Shown piece after piece: positions 8,872 through 17,756 of a DNA stretch of 64,000 nt (its first letter is position 1; each line of letters begins with the position of its first letter). The stretch lies in the NCBI GenBank assembly GCA_030432755.1, contig JAUILZ010000005.1, forward strand, positions 124,001-188,000. Direction: 5' to 3'. Made by a program: the position numbers and the translations under genes. A model generated the notes under the pieces. The model saw nothing but the letters and a program-made list of their open reading frames with translations. It did not search any database and was not told the DNA's origin. Source of the stretch: Gammaproteobacteria bacterium (GTDB lineage Bacteria > Pseudomonadota > Gammaproteobacteria > Arenicellales > Poriferihabitantaceae).

Positions 8872-9064
8872 GCGTCGGCTGGCTTCGGCGGGTCGATGAG
8901 TCGGCTTCGCGAGGTCAGGATGCCGCCGGGCCGTTTCTGATTTTTCCGTGAATTGAAGATATAATTTATCACTGATACTCCGGCGCGGCCCGGGATCGCC
9001 GCCCGATTCCCGCATCCCCGATAAAACAGACTGAATTCCCCCTGGGGATTGCTGCCCGACCATC
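8872..9064. promoter_or_regulatory. Divergent promoter region, glycosyltransferase / gmd
   Basis: This gap separates two divergent genes and contains a local AT-rich patch (8940-8980). A perfect TATAAT lies on the forward strand at 8960-8965, but no good -35 box is visible at the right distance. It is the likely start of the gmd transcript. The reverse-strand promoter for the glycosyltransferase was not resolved. Confidence 0.45.
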
Positions 9065-10102
9065 ATGTCCAGAACCGCCATCGTTACCGGCATCACCGGC
9101 CAGGACGGCGCATACCTGTCCCATTACCTGATTAATCAGGGGTACCGGGTATACGGCGGTTATCGGCGCACCAGCTCGGTGAATTTCTGGCGAATCGAGG
9201 AGCTAGGGATCCTCGAGCACCCGGAATTCCACCTGCTGGATCTCGACCTGACGGATCCCGGGAACGCTTTACGCGCGGTCAGCAGCGTTAAGCCGGACGA
9301 GGTCTATAACCTCGCGGCGCAAAGCTTCGTCGAGGTTTCCTTCCGCCAGCCAAAGACGACCACGGACATCAATGCCCTGGGCGTGCTCAACCTCCTGGAA
9401 GCGGTGCGCGACGCGGATCACCCGGTGCGCTTCTACCAGGCTTCCACCTCGGAAATGTTCGGCAAGGTGCAGGCGGTACCGCAGAACGAGGACACACCGT
9501 TCTACCCCCGTAGTCCCTACGCCGTGGCCAAATTGTACGCCCACTGGATGACGATCAACTATCGCGAATCCTACGGCCTGTTCGCCACCTGTGGCATCCT
9601 GTTCAATCACGAGTCCCCGCTGCGGGGCAAGAACTTCGTTACCCGCAAGATCACCGACGGAGTGGCGCGGATACATGCCGGCATCCTGGACTGCCTGGAG
9701 CTGGGCAACCTGGACGCGAAGCGTGACTGGGGCTATACGGGGGACTATATTCAGGGCATGCATGCCATGATGCAGACCGAGGCCGCGGAGGATTTCGTGC
9801 TCGCGACCGGGCGAACGGAATCTGTGCGCGACTTCGTGAACCTCGCCTTCGGCGCCGCCGGCATTACCCTCGAATGGCAGGGTAGCGGCACCGGCGAGAC
9901 CGCCGTGGACACCGCGAGTGGCAACACGGTGGTGCGGGTCAACTCCGCCTACTACCGACCGGCGGAGGTAGACCTTCTGCTGGGCGACGCCACCCGCGCG
10001 CGCCAGGTGCTCGGCTGGCAGCCGTCCACCACACTGGAGCAGGTCGCCGAGCGCATGGTGGAGGCGGATATTCGCCGGGTAGCCGCGGGAAAATCATTCT
10101 AG
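9065..10102 (+). CDS. gmd: GDP-mannose 4,6-dehydratase
   Basis: Converts GDP-D-mannose to GDP-4-keto-6-deoxy-D-mannose, the precursor of fucose, rhamnose or perosamine. The 345-residue extended SDR has the NADP-binding [11 protein letters not shown] at the start, the catalytic Thr/Ser segment ASTSEMFG, the YAVAK catalytic pair in [16 protein letters not shown], and the family markers [20 protein letters not shown] and DWGYTGDY. No reductase (Fcl, Rmd) or perosamine aminotransferase was identified next to it, so the final sugar is open. The stop codon lies inside the inverted repeat of the element that follows, so the last residues may have been altered by its insertion. Confidence 0.95.
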   Translation: MSRTAIVTGITGQDGAYLSHYLINQGYRVYGGYRRTSSVNFWRIEELGILEHPEFHLLDLDLTDPGNALRAVSSVKPDEVYNLAAQSFVEVSFRQPKTTTDINALGVLNLLEAVRDADHPVRFYQASTSEMFGKVQAVPQNEDTPFYPRSPYAVAKLYAHWMTINYRESYGLFATCGILFNHESPLRGKNFVTRKITDGVARIHAGILDCLELGNLDAKRDWGYTGDYIQGMHAMMQTEAAEDFVLATGRTESVRDFVNLAFGAAGITLEWQGSGTGETAVDTASGNTVVRVNSAYYRPAEVDLLLGDATRARQVLGWQPSTTLEQVAERMVEADIRRVAAGKSF

Positions 10103-10120
10103 CCCGAATAATTCACCAGC
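10099..10120 (+). repeat. Left terminal inverted repeat
   Basis: Begins CTAGCCCGAATAATTCACC and overlaps the gmd stop codon TAG. Inverted partner of 10340-10361 with two mismatches. Confidence 0.6.
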
Positions 10121-10339
10121 CGAAATCGGGCCCGATTGCAACCTGATGAAAGATCGCATCAAATCATTGCGCATGGCACCAAAATCCAAGCCACAGTCTG
10201 GATTGGGCCCGATTCCTATCCCGGCCCTGACTGGTCCAGAAACGCCTGGACTTGCGCTTCACTCACCCCATAGCTACGGCTATGCGGTTCGCTCCAGCGC
10301 GGCGCCCAGACGCCCCTGTCCTGCGTCAGCATCCGGGAT

Positions 10340-10361
10340 GCTGGTGAAATATCCGGGCTAG
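10340..10361 (-). repeat. Right terminal inverted repeat
   Basis: Ends GGTGAAATATCCGGGCTAG. Inverted partner of 10099-10120. It lies just before the ribosome-binding site of manC (GGAGG near 10370). Confidence 0.6.
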
Positions 10362-10381
10362 TTCGGCTGAGGAGGAAAGCC

Positions 10382-11809
10382 ATGGAAACACGCATCGTAC
10401 CGGTCATACTTTCCGGTGGCTCGGGCACCCGCCTGTGGCCGCTCTCGCGGTCCATGCGGCCGAAGCAGTTCATCAATCTCGTGGGCGACACCAGCCTGTT
10501 CCAGAAAACCCTGGAGCGGCTCAGGGATATTCCCGGTATCTCGCCGCCCGTGGTGGTCTGCAACAACGAACATCGCTTCATGGTGGCGGAACAGATGCAG
10601 GAACTTGGCATCGACCAGGAAGCCATCATTCTCGAACCCGTCGGACGCAACACCGCGCCCGCCATCGTCGCCGCGGCGGCATACCTGGCGTCACGCCCGG
10701 GAGACGAACAGGCGCTCATGCTGGTTCTACCCGCTGACCATCTCATACACGATACGGAAGCCTTCGTCGTGGCCATCGGTCGCGCGGTGGACACTGCATT
10801 GTCAGGCCAACTGGTGACCTTTGGCATTCAGCCCAACCGCGCCGCCACGGGTTATGGCTACATTCGGGCCAACGGCGCGGAGTCGGCGGATGGCGCGCGG
10901 GCCGTCGACGCGTTCGTCGAGAAACCCGATCGCGACACCGCGGAGGGTTACCTTGCCGATGGCAACTACTTCTGGAACAGCGGCATGTTCCTGTTTTCCC
11001 CGGAGACCTGTCTCGACGAGATCGAGCGCCTCTCGCCCGAACTCCGGCAGCACGTGGGCGATGCGCTGCAATCGGCGAGTGTGGATCTCGACTTCCTCCG
11101 GCTCGACCAGAGCGCCTATGCACGCTGCGAGAACATCTCCGTGGATTACGCGGTGATGGAACGCTCGGACCGGGTCAGCATGGTTCCACTCGAAGCCGGC
11201 TGGAGCGATATCGGGTCATGGACCTCGCTGTGGGAATCCGGTGACCGCGACGACGAAGGCAATGTCACCCATGGCGACGTCTGCCTGGAGAACGTCAGCG
11301 ACAGCTACGTGCACTCGGAGAACAAGCTGGTGACCGCCCTCGGCGTAACGGGGCTGATCATCGTCGAGACCCATGACGGCCTGCTGGTGGCCGCGCGCGA
11401 GCATGACCAGGACATCGGTCGCATCGTCGCCCGGCTGCGGGAAGCCGGCCGACCGGAGGTGGAACTGCATCGCAAGGCATTCCGCCCCTGGGGCAACTAC
11501 GACTGCCTCGACAACGGCCATCGCTTCCAGGTCAAGCGCATCATGGTGAAGCCCGGGGAATGCACCTCGATGCAAAAACACCTGCATCGCGCGGAGCACT
11601 GGATCGTGGTGTCCGGCACCGCCGAGGTCACCATCGGCGACGAGACCCTGGTGCTGCCGGAAAACGAGGCTGCCTATATTCCACTGGGCGAACGCCACCG
11701 GCTGCGCAATCCCGGCAAGGTGCCGCTGGAGATCATCGAGGTGCAGTCAGGCTCCTATCTCGGCGAGGACGATATCCAGCGATTCGACGACGAGTACGGC
11801 AGGAGTTGA
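10382..11809 (+). CDS. manC: Mannose-1-P guanylyltransferase / mannose-6-P isomerase
   Basis: Bifunctional type-II enzyme that supplies GDP-mannose to gmd. The N-terminal nucleotidyltransferase domain starts with SGGSGTRLWPLSR (the G-x-G-x-x-R pyrophosphorylase motif) and includes FVEKPD. The C-terminal isomerase domain is a cupin: FRPWGNYDCL, then metal-ligand positions in SMQKHLHRAEHW and the ENEAAYIPLGERHRL segment. The length of 475 residues is normal for the family. GGAGGAAAGCC directly before the ATG is a strong ribosome-binding site. The stop is 26 bases before the next gene, and both probably share a transcript. Confidence 0.96.
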   Translation: METRIVPVILSGGSGTRLWPLSRSMRPKQFINLVGDTSLFQKTLERLRDIPGISPPVVVCNNEHRFMVAEQMQELGIDQEAIILEPVGRNTAPAIVAAAAYLASRPGDEQALMLVLPADHLIHDTEAFVVAIGRAVDTALSGQLVTFGIQPNRAATGYGYIRANGAESADGARAVDAFVEKPDRDTAEGYLADGNYFWNSGMFLFSPETCLDEIERLSPELRQHVGDALQSASVDLDFLRLDQSAYARCENISVDYAVMERSDRVSMVPLEAGWSDIGSWTSLWESGDRDDEGNVTHGDVCLENVSDSYVHSENKLVTALGVTGLIIVETHDGLLVAAREHDQDIGRIVARLREAGRPEVELHRKAFRPWGNYDCLDNGHRFQVKRIMVKPGECTSMQKHLHRAEHWIVVSGTAEVTIGDETLVLPENEAAYIPLGERHRLRNPGKVPLEIIEVQSGSYLGEDDIQRFDDEYGRS

Positions 11810-11835
11810 TCCCGAGCACCGATGAGATGTCGCCG

Positions 11836-12843
11836 ATGAACGTTCTGGTCACCGGCGGCGCCGGGTTTATCGGCGCCGCGCTGTCCCACCGCTTGCTGGA
11901 CGAAGGGCACGGTGTGCTCTCCATCGACAACCTCAACGACTACTACGAGGTGTCGTTGAAGGAGTCGCGCCTTGAGCGGCTCGCAGCGCGCGAAGGTTTT
12001 CGATTCCAGCGCCTCGACATCGCCGATCGCGATGCCATGGCGAAACTGTTTCAGGCCGAACAATTCGACGTCGTCGTGAACATGGCGGCCCAGGCCGGGG
12101 TGCGCTACTCGCTGGAAAACCCGTCCGCCTACGTGGACGCCAACCTGGTGGGCTTCGGCAACCTGCTCGAGGGCTGCCGCCACGGCGAGGTGGGGCACCT
12201 GGTATTCGCCTCCAGCAGCTCGGTCTACGGCGGCAATACCCGGCTGCCGTTCGCGGAGGACGACCCGGTGGACCATCCGGTCTCGCTCTACGCTGCCACC
12301 AAGAAGGCCAACGAGCTCATGGCGCACAGTTATGCCCATCTCTACGGCCTGCCCTGCACCGGGCTCCGCTTCTTCACCGTGTACGGCCCCTGGGGCCGGC
12401 CGGACATGGCGTTCTTCAAGTTCACCCGCATGATCCTCGCCGGCGAGCCGATCCCGGTGTTCAACCACGGCCAGCTCACCCGCGACTTCACCTATATCGA
12501 CGATATCGTCGAGGGTATGCGCCGGGTGCTCGATCACCCAGCCGTGGCGTCTCCCGACTTTGATCCTGCGAATCCCACGCCGGCGGAAAGCCGGGCGCCG
12601 TACCGCGTACTCAATATCGGCAATGGCAACCGCGTGCAGTTGTTGGATTACATCGCTACCCTGGAGGAATGCCTCGGGGTGAAGGCGGAGTACGAAATGC
12701 TGCCGATGCAGGACGGCGACGTCCATGCCACCCATGCCGATGTCAGCCGACTCGAAGCGCTGACCGGCTATCATCCTTCCACCGACATCCGCACCGGGCT
12801 GGAACGTTTCTGTGCCTGGTACCGCGACTACTACGCTGTCTGA
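11836..12843 (+). CDS. UDP-glucuronate 4-epimerase-like SDR epimerase
   Basis: A 335-residue extended SDR that resembles UDP-glucuronate 4-epimerases of capsule loci: VTGGAGFIG at the NAD site, DNLNDYYEVSLKESRL, NMAAQAGVRYSLENP, the Ser/Tyr/Lys set in ASSSSVYGG and SLYAATKKANE, and FFTVYGPWGRPDMA. It would interconvert gluco and galacto configurations of a UDP-uronic acid. The ATG at 11836 fits the fold; ATG 11827 is also in frame. The neighbouring dehydrogenase makes an N-acetyl-hexosaminuronic acid, so the physiological substrate could be that acid and not plain glucuronate. Its stop adjoins the next start (TGAATG). Confidence 0.88.
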   Translation: MNVLVTGGAGFIGAALSHRLLDEGHGVLSIDNLNDYYEVSLKESRLERLAAREGFRFQRLDIADRDAMAKLFQAEQFDVVVNMAAQAGVRYSLENPSAYVDANLVGFGNLLEGCRHGEVGHLVFASSSSVYGGNTRLPFAEDDPVDHPVSLYAATKKANELMAHSYAHLYGLPCTGLRFFTVYGPWGRPDMAFFKFTRMILAGEPIPVFNHGQLTRDFTYIDDIVEGMRRVLDHPAVASPDFDPANPTPAESRAPYRVLNIGNGNRVQLLDYIATLEECLGVKAEYEMLPMQDGDVHATHADVSRLEALTGYHPSTDIRTGLERFCAWYRDYYAV

Positions 12844-14163
12844 ATGACCATCACATCCCTGGAAAAACTGGTTGCGCGCCTGGATGATCGCCAGGCGGTC
12901 ATCGGCATCGTCGGCATGGGCTATGTCGGCCTGCCACTCGCGCTTCGCTTCAGCGAGGCCGGGTATCCCGTGCGCGGATTCGACATCGACCCGGTGCGCG
13001 TCGACCTGATGAACCGGGGCGGTAGCCACATCGCCCACATCGACGCCGCGCTGGTGAAAGGCGCGGTGGATAGCGGCTTCCGCGCCACCACCGACATGGC
13101 GGAGATCGCGGATGTCGACGCGGTGATCCTCTGCGTGCCGACACCACTGGGTAGCTACCGCGAGCCGGATCTCAGCTTCGTCACCGACACCACGGATGCC
13201 CTCGTGCCTTACCTGCGCGCAGGCCAGGTGGTCTCGCTGGAAAGCACGACCTACCCCGGCACCACCGACGAGGAGTTGCTGCCGCGCATCGAGTCCACCG
13301 GTCTCGCCGTGGGCAGGGACATCTTCCTGGTGTACTCGCCGGAACGGGAAGACCCGGGCAACCCGGACTTCGGCACCCGCAGCATTCCCAAGATCTGCGG
13401 CGGCCACACCGGGCAGTGCCTTGCGGCCGGCATTGCGCTCTACCGCCAGGCCATCGACGAGGTGGTGCCGGTGAGCTCCACCCGGGTGGCGGAAATGACC
13501 AAGCTGCTCGAGAATATCCACCGCGCGGTCAACATTGGCCTGGTGAACGAGATGAAAATCGTTGCCGACCGCATGGACATCAACATCCACGAGGTGATCA
13601 ACGCGGCGAAGACCAAGCCCTTCGGCTTCACCGCGTATTACCCGGGGCCCGGCCTCGGCGGACATTGCATTCCCATCGATCCGTTCTACCTCACCTGGAA
13701 GGCGCGCGAATACGACATCAACACCCGCTTCATCGAGCTGGCGGGCGAGGTCAACACGGCGATGCCCAAATGGGTCGTGGGCAAGGTCGCGGACGCTCTC
13801 AATGACGCCGGCAAGGCGGTGAAGGGCGCGCGCATCCTGGTGCTCGGCATCGCCTACAAGAAGAACGTCGACGACATGCGCGAGTCTCCGTCGGCGGTAC
13901 TCATGGAACTGCTGCTGGACAAGGGCGCGCGGGTGGATTACTCGGACCCCCACGTGCCGAAGTTCCCGCGCATGCGTGCGCATCACTTCGATCTCGACAG
14001 CGTGACCCTGGACGCGGCTACACTCGCGGGCTACGACCTCGTGCTGCTCGCCACCGACCACGACGCCTTCGACTACGACCTGATCCGGACACACGCGCCA
14101 CTGATCGTCGACACCCGCGGGCGCTACGCGATGCAGCCGGCAGCGCATATCGTGCCGGCCTGA
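12844..14163 (+). CDS. wbpA: UDP-N-acetylhexosamine 6-dehydrogenase (WbpA-type)
   Basis: NAD-dependent four-electron oxidation of C6 of a UDP-HexNAc to the uronic acid. The 439-residue protein has the Rossmann [13 protein letters not shown], the central [20 protein letters not shown] helix, the catalytic cysteine in [13 protein letters not shown], and the third-domain [17 protein letters not shown]. The overall pattern is closer to UDP-GlcNAc dehydrogenases (WbpA, WecC-like) than to UDP-glucose dehydrogenases, but the substrate is inferred. It starts at the base after the epimerase stop. Together they could provide GlcNAcA and GalNAcA, one of several acidic sugars encoded by the locus. Confidence 0.93.
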   Translation: MTITSLEKLVARLDDRQAVIGIVGMGYVGLPLALRFSEAGYPVRGFDIDPVRVDLMNRGGSHIAHIDAALVKGAVDSGFRATTDMAEIADVDAVILCVPTPLGSYREPDLSFVTDTTDALVPYLRAGQVVSLESTTYPGTTDEELLPRIESTGLAVGRDIFLVYSPEREDPGNPDFGTRSIPKICGGHTGQCLAAGIALYRQAIDEVVPVSSTRVAEMTKLLENIHRAVNIGLVNEMKIVADRMDINIHEVINAAKTKPFGFTAYYPGPGLGGHCIPIDPFYLTWKAREYDINTRFIELAGEVNTAMPKWVVGKVADALNDAGKAVKGARILVLGIAYKKNVDDMRESPSAVLMELLLDKGARVDYSDPHVPKFPRMRAHHFDLDSVTLDAATLAGYDLVLLATDHDAFDYDLIRTHAPLIVDTRGRYAMQPAAHIVPA

Positions 14164-14176
14164 TCGCGGCGACGCC

Positions 14177-14689
14177 TTGTCCGAAGACACCAACCTTCGC
14201 TGGTATCTCCTTACCGCGAAGCCCGGCCAGGATGCCCGCGCCCAGGGGCAACTGGAGAACCAGGGTTACACGGTATACCGGCCCCTCGCCAGGGTGCCGC
14301 GGGTACTGCGCGGACGGCGCATGCAACGGATCGAATCGCTGTTTCCGCGTTACCTGTTCATCCAGCTCGATACCGAGAACGACAACTGGTCGCCGATCCG
14401 CTCCACCCGCGGGGTCGCCGGCTTCGTGCGCTTCGGCCCCTGGCCAACGGTGGTGCCAGACGACCTGATCGAATATCTACGCGTCAACGAGGAGGCCTTC
14501 GGTGAGCGTGCCATCGAGATCATGGATCTTCGGCAGGATACCGCGGTGCGCGTCCTCGACGGGCCGTTCAAGGGAGCCGAGGGCATCCTGCAGCGCTTCG
14601 ACGGCGAGGAACGCGCGCTGGTGCTGCTGCAGTTTCTCGGCGGCCAGCGCCCGGTGGAGATACCCACCCGCCTGCTGGCGTCACTCTGA
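14177..14689 (+). CDS. rfaH: RfaH-type transcription antiterminator (NusG paralogue)
   Basis: A 170-residue NusG-family specificity factor. It opens with RWYLLTAKPGQDARAQGQL, the NGN-domain strand also seen in RfaH, followed by SLFPRYLFIQLD and the RSTRGVAGFVRFG segment of the NGN core. The C-terminal KOW-like domain carries VLDGPFKGAEGILQRFDGEERALVLL. By family knowledge such proteins load on RNA polymerase at ops sites and suppress polarity in long surface-polysaccharide operons. An exact ops sequence lies 7 kb downstream at 21723, before a 34-kb gene run, which supports that role. Start is a TTG at 14177 with a GCGGCGA before it. It is the last gene of the gmd group. Confidence 0.92.
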   Translation: MSEDTNLRWYLLTAKPGQDARAQGQLENQGYTVYRPLARVPRVLRGRRMQRIESLFPRYLFIQLDTENDNWSPIRSTRGVAGFVRFGPWPTVVPDDLIEYLRVNEEAFGERAIEIMDLRQDTAVRVLDGPFKGAEGILQRFDGEERALVLLQFLGGQRPVEIPTRLLASL

Positions 14690-14710
14690 AGCCGGCGCTG
14701 AAGCCGGCGC
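14687..14710 (+). repeat. Tandem duplication of a 12-mer at the rfaH stop
   Basis: TGAAGCCGGCGC occurs twice in direct succession (14687-14698 and 14699-14710). The first copy contains the rfaH stop codon. The repeats are GC-rich and partly self-complementary and could contribute to a weak terminator between the convergent rfaH and rid genes. Confidence 0.6.
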
Positions 14711-14717
14711 CGCCTTG

Positions 14718-15071
14718 TCAGGGTAGCGCGGCGGTCACCATGATCTCGACGTCGTATTTCGGTGACGCCAGCGGCGATCCGACGCAGGCCCGGCAGGGCG
14801 CCTGACCTGGCGCTACCCAGGCGTCCCAGACCGCGTTCATCTCCTCGAAATGCGCCATGTCGGTAAGCCAGATGTTGGCCGACAGCAGGCGCGATTTGTC
14901 GGTACCCGCCTCAGCGAGCAGTTCGTCTATACGCCCGAGGATATCCCTGGTCTGCGCATCGACGGATTCGCCTGGCGCGCGCTGGGCAACCTGGCCGGCG
15001 AGGTAGACGGTATTGCCATGAACCACCACCTGGCTCATACGGGCGTTGGTGTGCAATCGCTTGATTGTCAT
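14718..15071 (-). CDS. RidA/YjgF/UK114 family protein
   Basis: A 117-residue Rid-family protein. Members hydrolyse reactive enamine/imine intermediates from PLP enzymes. The family core is visible: VVVHGNTVYLAGQVA, QTRDILGRIDELLAEAGTD, ANIWLTDMAHFEEMNAVWD, and CRACVGSPLASPKYDVEIMVTAAL with the conserved arginine for substrate carboxylate binding. The SPLASP variation suggests a Rid subgroup other than archetypal RidA. It follows the acyltransferase gene on the same strand after 70 bases and may be the end of that transcript or an unrelated housekeeping gene bordering the cluster. Confidence 0.88.
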   Translation of the reverse strand: MTIKRLHTNARMSQVVVHGNTVYLAGQVAQRAPGESVDAQTRDILGRIDELLAEAGTDKSRLLSANIWLTDMAHFEEMNAVWDAWVAPGQAPCRACVGSPLASPKYDVEIMVTAALP

Positions 15072-15141
15072 ATTGGTCGCGTGGCCCCAAGAAATTAAAT
15101 GAGACGGCCGATGATATCAGCAGTGCTGCCGGCGCCGGGGG

Positions 15142-16155
15142 TCAGCGCAACCGTCGCGGCGCATCCTGGTCGCAGTCGCCGCGGAAAAGTCGCGGGTTCA
15201 CGTCCCCGTCCTTCATCCGGAAGGCATAGAGCAATCCTACGAATCCCGCCTGGTAGGGCTCGAAGTAGGTTGGCGCCGCCAGGGTCCGTGCGTCCATCCA
15301 GGAACCCGTCTGCCGGGCCGGAAGCACGTTGCGCGACACCAGGTCGATGTATTCCGCGCCCTCCGCGGCGACGTACTCGCGGAGCGCATCCGCCATGTCC
15401 TCCAGCAGGCGAAAATCCCCCGCGCATTCCACGATCCGCAGGCACGACGATCCCGCCGCCTCCGACCGGCGAACGAACAGCAGCAAGGAACGCCGCCCCA
15501 GCGACAACTGCAGGCAGTGATAGCGGTAGATCGGGTGTGCGAGATAGCGCCGCCGGTAATACTCCGCACCCTTGGCGAAACAGGTTGGGTCGGGTCGCAC
15601 CACGCCCTGCATCTCCGCCGCCGCAAGTTCACGAATGTCCCCGCTTCCCGATACCGGTAACGGCACCCTCCGGACCCCGAATGGCGCGCACTCGCCAAGG
15701 AGCGAGAATTCTTTCAGCGTGGGGTTTGGCAGCACGTGGTGATCCATTTGCCCGGTTACAAAGCGAAACGGACGGTAAAGATCCAGCGTCTCGCGATTCA
15801 GGCCGATGGTCCCGAGGCCGACGTGGTCCAGGTTTCTCTCCAGGTATCGCCTGAGCATGATGCCCAGCGCCGGGCGCCCGGACCCGGGCTTGACCATCCA
15901 GTTCACCAGCCACAGGAATGGCGTGCGCGCCGTGTCTTCGACGTCATGGTGGTCCGTGGGAATGAAACCGAGAATGCCGTCCAGCTCGCCTTCCCCGTCA
16001 CGGGAAAGGACGAAGTTCACCCGTTCGGCGTGGCGCGAGCGGAATTGCCACAGGAAAAACCGGGTGTCCCTGGCCAGCAGGTAGTTGCGCTTCCAGTAGC
16101 GGTCGAGGAATGCCTGGATCGCCGCAACGTCGTTCACCCCCGCGAACCCGATCAC
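15142..16155 (-). CDS. GNAT-like acyltransferase, uncharacterised
   Basis: A 337-residue protein with the look of a GNAT or FemAB-like acyltransferase: an N-terminal segment FLDRYWKRNYLLARDTRFFLWQ, then ILGFIPTDHH and WLVNWMVKP around a probable beta-bulge, and LGTIGLNRETLDLYRPFRF. Similar proteins occur in O-antigen clusters beside acyl-carrier genes, which suggests transfer of an acyl group to an amino sugar; this is inference. The GTG start at 16155 overlaps the stop of the upstream fusion gene (GTGA on the reverse strand), so the two are probably translationally coupled. A start further upstream (16215) would overlap that gene by 64 bases. Confidence 0.7.
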   Translation of the reverse strand: MIGFAGVNDVAAIQAFLDRYWKRNYLLARDTRFFLWQFRSRHAERVNFVLSRDGEGELDGILGFIPTDHHDVEDTARTPFLWLVNWMVKPGSGRPALGIMLRRYLERNLDHVGLGTIGLNRETLDLYRPFRFVTGQMDHHVLPNPTLKEFSLLGECAPFGVRRVPLPVSGSGDIRELAAAEMQGVVRPDPTCFAKGAEYYRRRYLAHPIYRYHCLQLSLGRRSLLLFVRRSEAAGSSCLRIVECAGDFRLLEDMADALREYVAAEGAEYIDLVSRNVLPARQTGSWMDARTLAAPTYFEPYQAGFVGLLYAFRMKDGDVNPRLFRGDCDQDAPRRLR

Positions 16156-17756
16156 GGCTCGGTTACCCAGCCGCCATCGCGCCAGAGCAGGACCGACCCG
16201 GCCAGGTCCCGGCAACCTGGTGTGTCGGCGAGCAGGTCCACCATGCCCTGGGCCAGGGCGCGGGGTTCCAGTAGCCGCCCCCCCGGAGCGCCACGGAGCT
16301 CTTCCAGCAGGGCGCCAGCGGAGAGATGAGCCGTGAGGTCGGTCCTCATCAGGGTGGGCGCCACGTAGTAGCTGGCGATGTTCTCAGCATGGAACTCCGC
16401 GTGGATCGATCGGGCAAGGCCGAGCAGCGCATTCTTGGCGACAACGTAGGGCAGTTGCCCGGGCGGGGTATGGTTCACCACGCTGGAGCCGACGTGAACG
16501 ATGACGCCGCCGCCGTACGCGCGCATCCGCGCGAGAACGTGCTGCGCCAGGCGGAGTGGACCGAGCACGCCGATATCCAGCTCTTCGAGCACGCGCTCCA
16601 CCGCTGTGTCCAGCAACGGGCGCGCCTGGTAGCGCCCCACGGCATTCTGTACGAGACCATGCAGCGGCCGGGGGTGGGCGTCCAGTTCGCGGCAGATCGC
16701 GGCGACGGCCTGCGGATCGGCCAGGTCGCCCTGGACGATCGATGCTTCCGCGCCAATATCGTTGATCTCCAGCGCCAGCGCCTCCGCCGCGTCGCGCCTG
16801 GCATGCGTATGGATCAGCACTTCGGCGCCGTTGAGCGCCAGCAGGCGCACCAGCACCTGGCCAAGGCCACCGGTGGCGCCGGTCACCAGGATTGTTTTTC
16901 CCGCCAGGGATCCCTGGCGATCCCGCGTCACCCCGGCCAGCGAGGCCAGCTCCGCCATCGACGGTTGCGGGATTGCCGGCTTCCCCATGCGCACCTGGAC
17001 CCGGGCTTCGGCGCAGGGAGCTTCGCCGTCCCCGGTGAAGGCCACCGCGAGTTTCAACACGTGCACGGAACGCGATCTGGAGAGCAGGGTCCCCTCCAGT
17101 CGACGGGCGGGCAGGCGTTCCGACTTCCATTCCATCGCCAGCTGCGCCAGCACGGCATTGCGCCCGGGCAGCCGCATCCCCACCAGCGGGGACAACATCG
17201 CGAGCTCGTAATACTCACGTGACGACCAGCGCCCCGGAGGGATTCCCAGGGCCGTGCGCAGGGCATCGCCGTTTGGCAGGATCCCGATGACCTCGCTGCT
17301 GCCAACCTCGAGATCGGCAAAATCCGACGTGCTGAGAGGAAGTTCAGGCGGCGCGACGAATTCCTGCCGGTCGTGGTGCGCCGATACGCGCCGGGCCACG
17401 AGCGATCCCTGGATCACGCACTGTCCCGACGGCTGGCGCAGAAAACGGAAGTCCAGCTCCGACGTATCGCCCTTGCGCTTCGGCGTCCAGTGCAGGGTGA
17501 GCGGGTCGCCGATGAATACCGGGTGAAGGAACTGCGCCTGGATGCGTTCCAGGGCGAGCTCCCCCGGGCTCCCGTCAATGTCCAGCGCCTGGAGGAAGCA
17601 GAGGCAGAGGCAACCGTGGGCGACGGGTTCGCGAAAGGTCATCCGTCCCGCCTGGACGGGGTCCACGTGGACCGGGCTCCGGTCGCCGGTCGCCGCGGCG
17701 AACGCCGCGACCAGCTCGGCGCTGATACGCAGCTGCAGTGGATTCGCTACGGGCAT
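16152..17756 (-). CDS. MaoC-like (hot-dog) / short-chain dehydrogenase fusion
   Basis: A 534-residue fusion. The N-terminal region has a MaoC-type hot-dog hydratase pattern, FAAATGDRSPVHVDP followed by FREPVAHGCL, carrying the Asp and His of the hydratase site. A second hot-dog-like region may cover about 150-245. The C-terminal SDR starts near residue 275 with ILVTGATGGLGQVLVRLLA and has a serine near SSVVNHTPPGQLP and the YVVAK catalytic pair. The pairing of hydratase and ketoreductase, next to an ACP and FkbH gene, suggests it reshapes an ACP-bound 3-hydroxy/enoyl acyl chain. The ATG directly follows the FkbH stop (TAGATG). Its actual substrate is unknown. Confidence 0.82.
   Translation of the reverse strand: MPVANPLQLRISAELVAAFAAATGDRSPVHVDPVQAGRMTFREPVAHGCLCLCFLQALDIDGSPGELALERIQAQFLHPVFIGDPLTLHWTPKRKGDTSELDFRFLRQPSGQCVIQGSLVARRVSAHHDRQEFVAPPELPLSTSDFADLEVGSSEVIGILPNGDALRTALGIPPGRWSSREYYELAMLSPLVGMRLPGRNAVLAQLAMEWKSERLPARRLEGTLLSRSRSVHVLKLAVAFTGDGEAPCAEARVQVRMGKPAIPQPSMAELASLAGVTRDRQGSLAGKTILVTGATGGLGQVLVRLLALNGAEVLIHTHARRDAAEALALEINDIGAEASIVQGDLADPQAVAAICRELDAHPRPLHGLVQNAVGRYQARPLLDTAVERVLEELDIGVLGPLRLAQHVLARMRAYGGGVIVHVGSSVVNHTPPGQLPYVVAKNALLGLARSIHAEFHAENIASYYVAPTLMRTDLTAHLSAGALLEELRGAPGGRLLEPRALAQGMVDLLADTPGCRDLAGSVLLWRDGGWVTEP

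Larger units (their letters stand above)
10099..10361. mobile_element. MITE-like element with terminal inverted repeats
   Basis: A 263-bp stretch between gmd and manC is bounded by 22-base inverted repeats (10099-10120 and 10340-10361) that match at 20 of 22 positions. Both ends read CTAG, compatible with a CTAG target preference or a 4-base target duplication. The inside has further short dyads, including ATCGGGCCCGAT (10124-10135), and no transposase frame. It could be a miniature element moved in trans or an eroded insertion sequence. The family is not assigned. It separates gmd from manC, and manC has its own strong ribosome-binding site after it. Confidence 0.6.

Noticed and set aside
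10216..10361. Short open frames on both strands inside the MITE-like element
   Set aside because: Small, without ribosome-binding sites or motifs. They are explained by the repetitive element itself.
13018..13025. A second GGCGGTAG, the 8-base ops core
   Set aside because: It lies inside the wbpA coding sequence and the bases that follow (CCACATC) do not match the rest of ops.
12844..14163. UDP-glucose 6-dehydrogenase
   Set aside because: The sequence order and the [16 protein letters not shown] helix are nearer to UDP-HexNAc dehydrogenases of the WbpA type, though only an assay can settle it.
11755..14193. An open frame of about 800 codons on the reverse strand opposite manC, the epimerase and wbpA
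   Set aside because: It is a shadow of three well-supported forward genes in GC-rich DNA. Its translation is rich in His, Arg and Gly without domain motifs.
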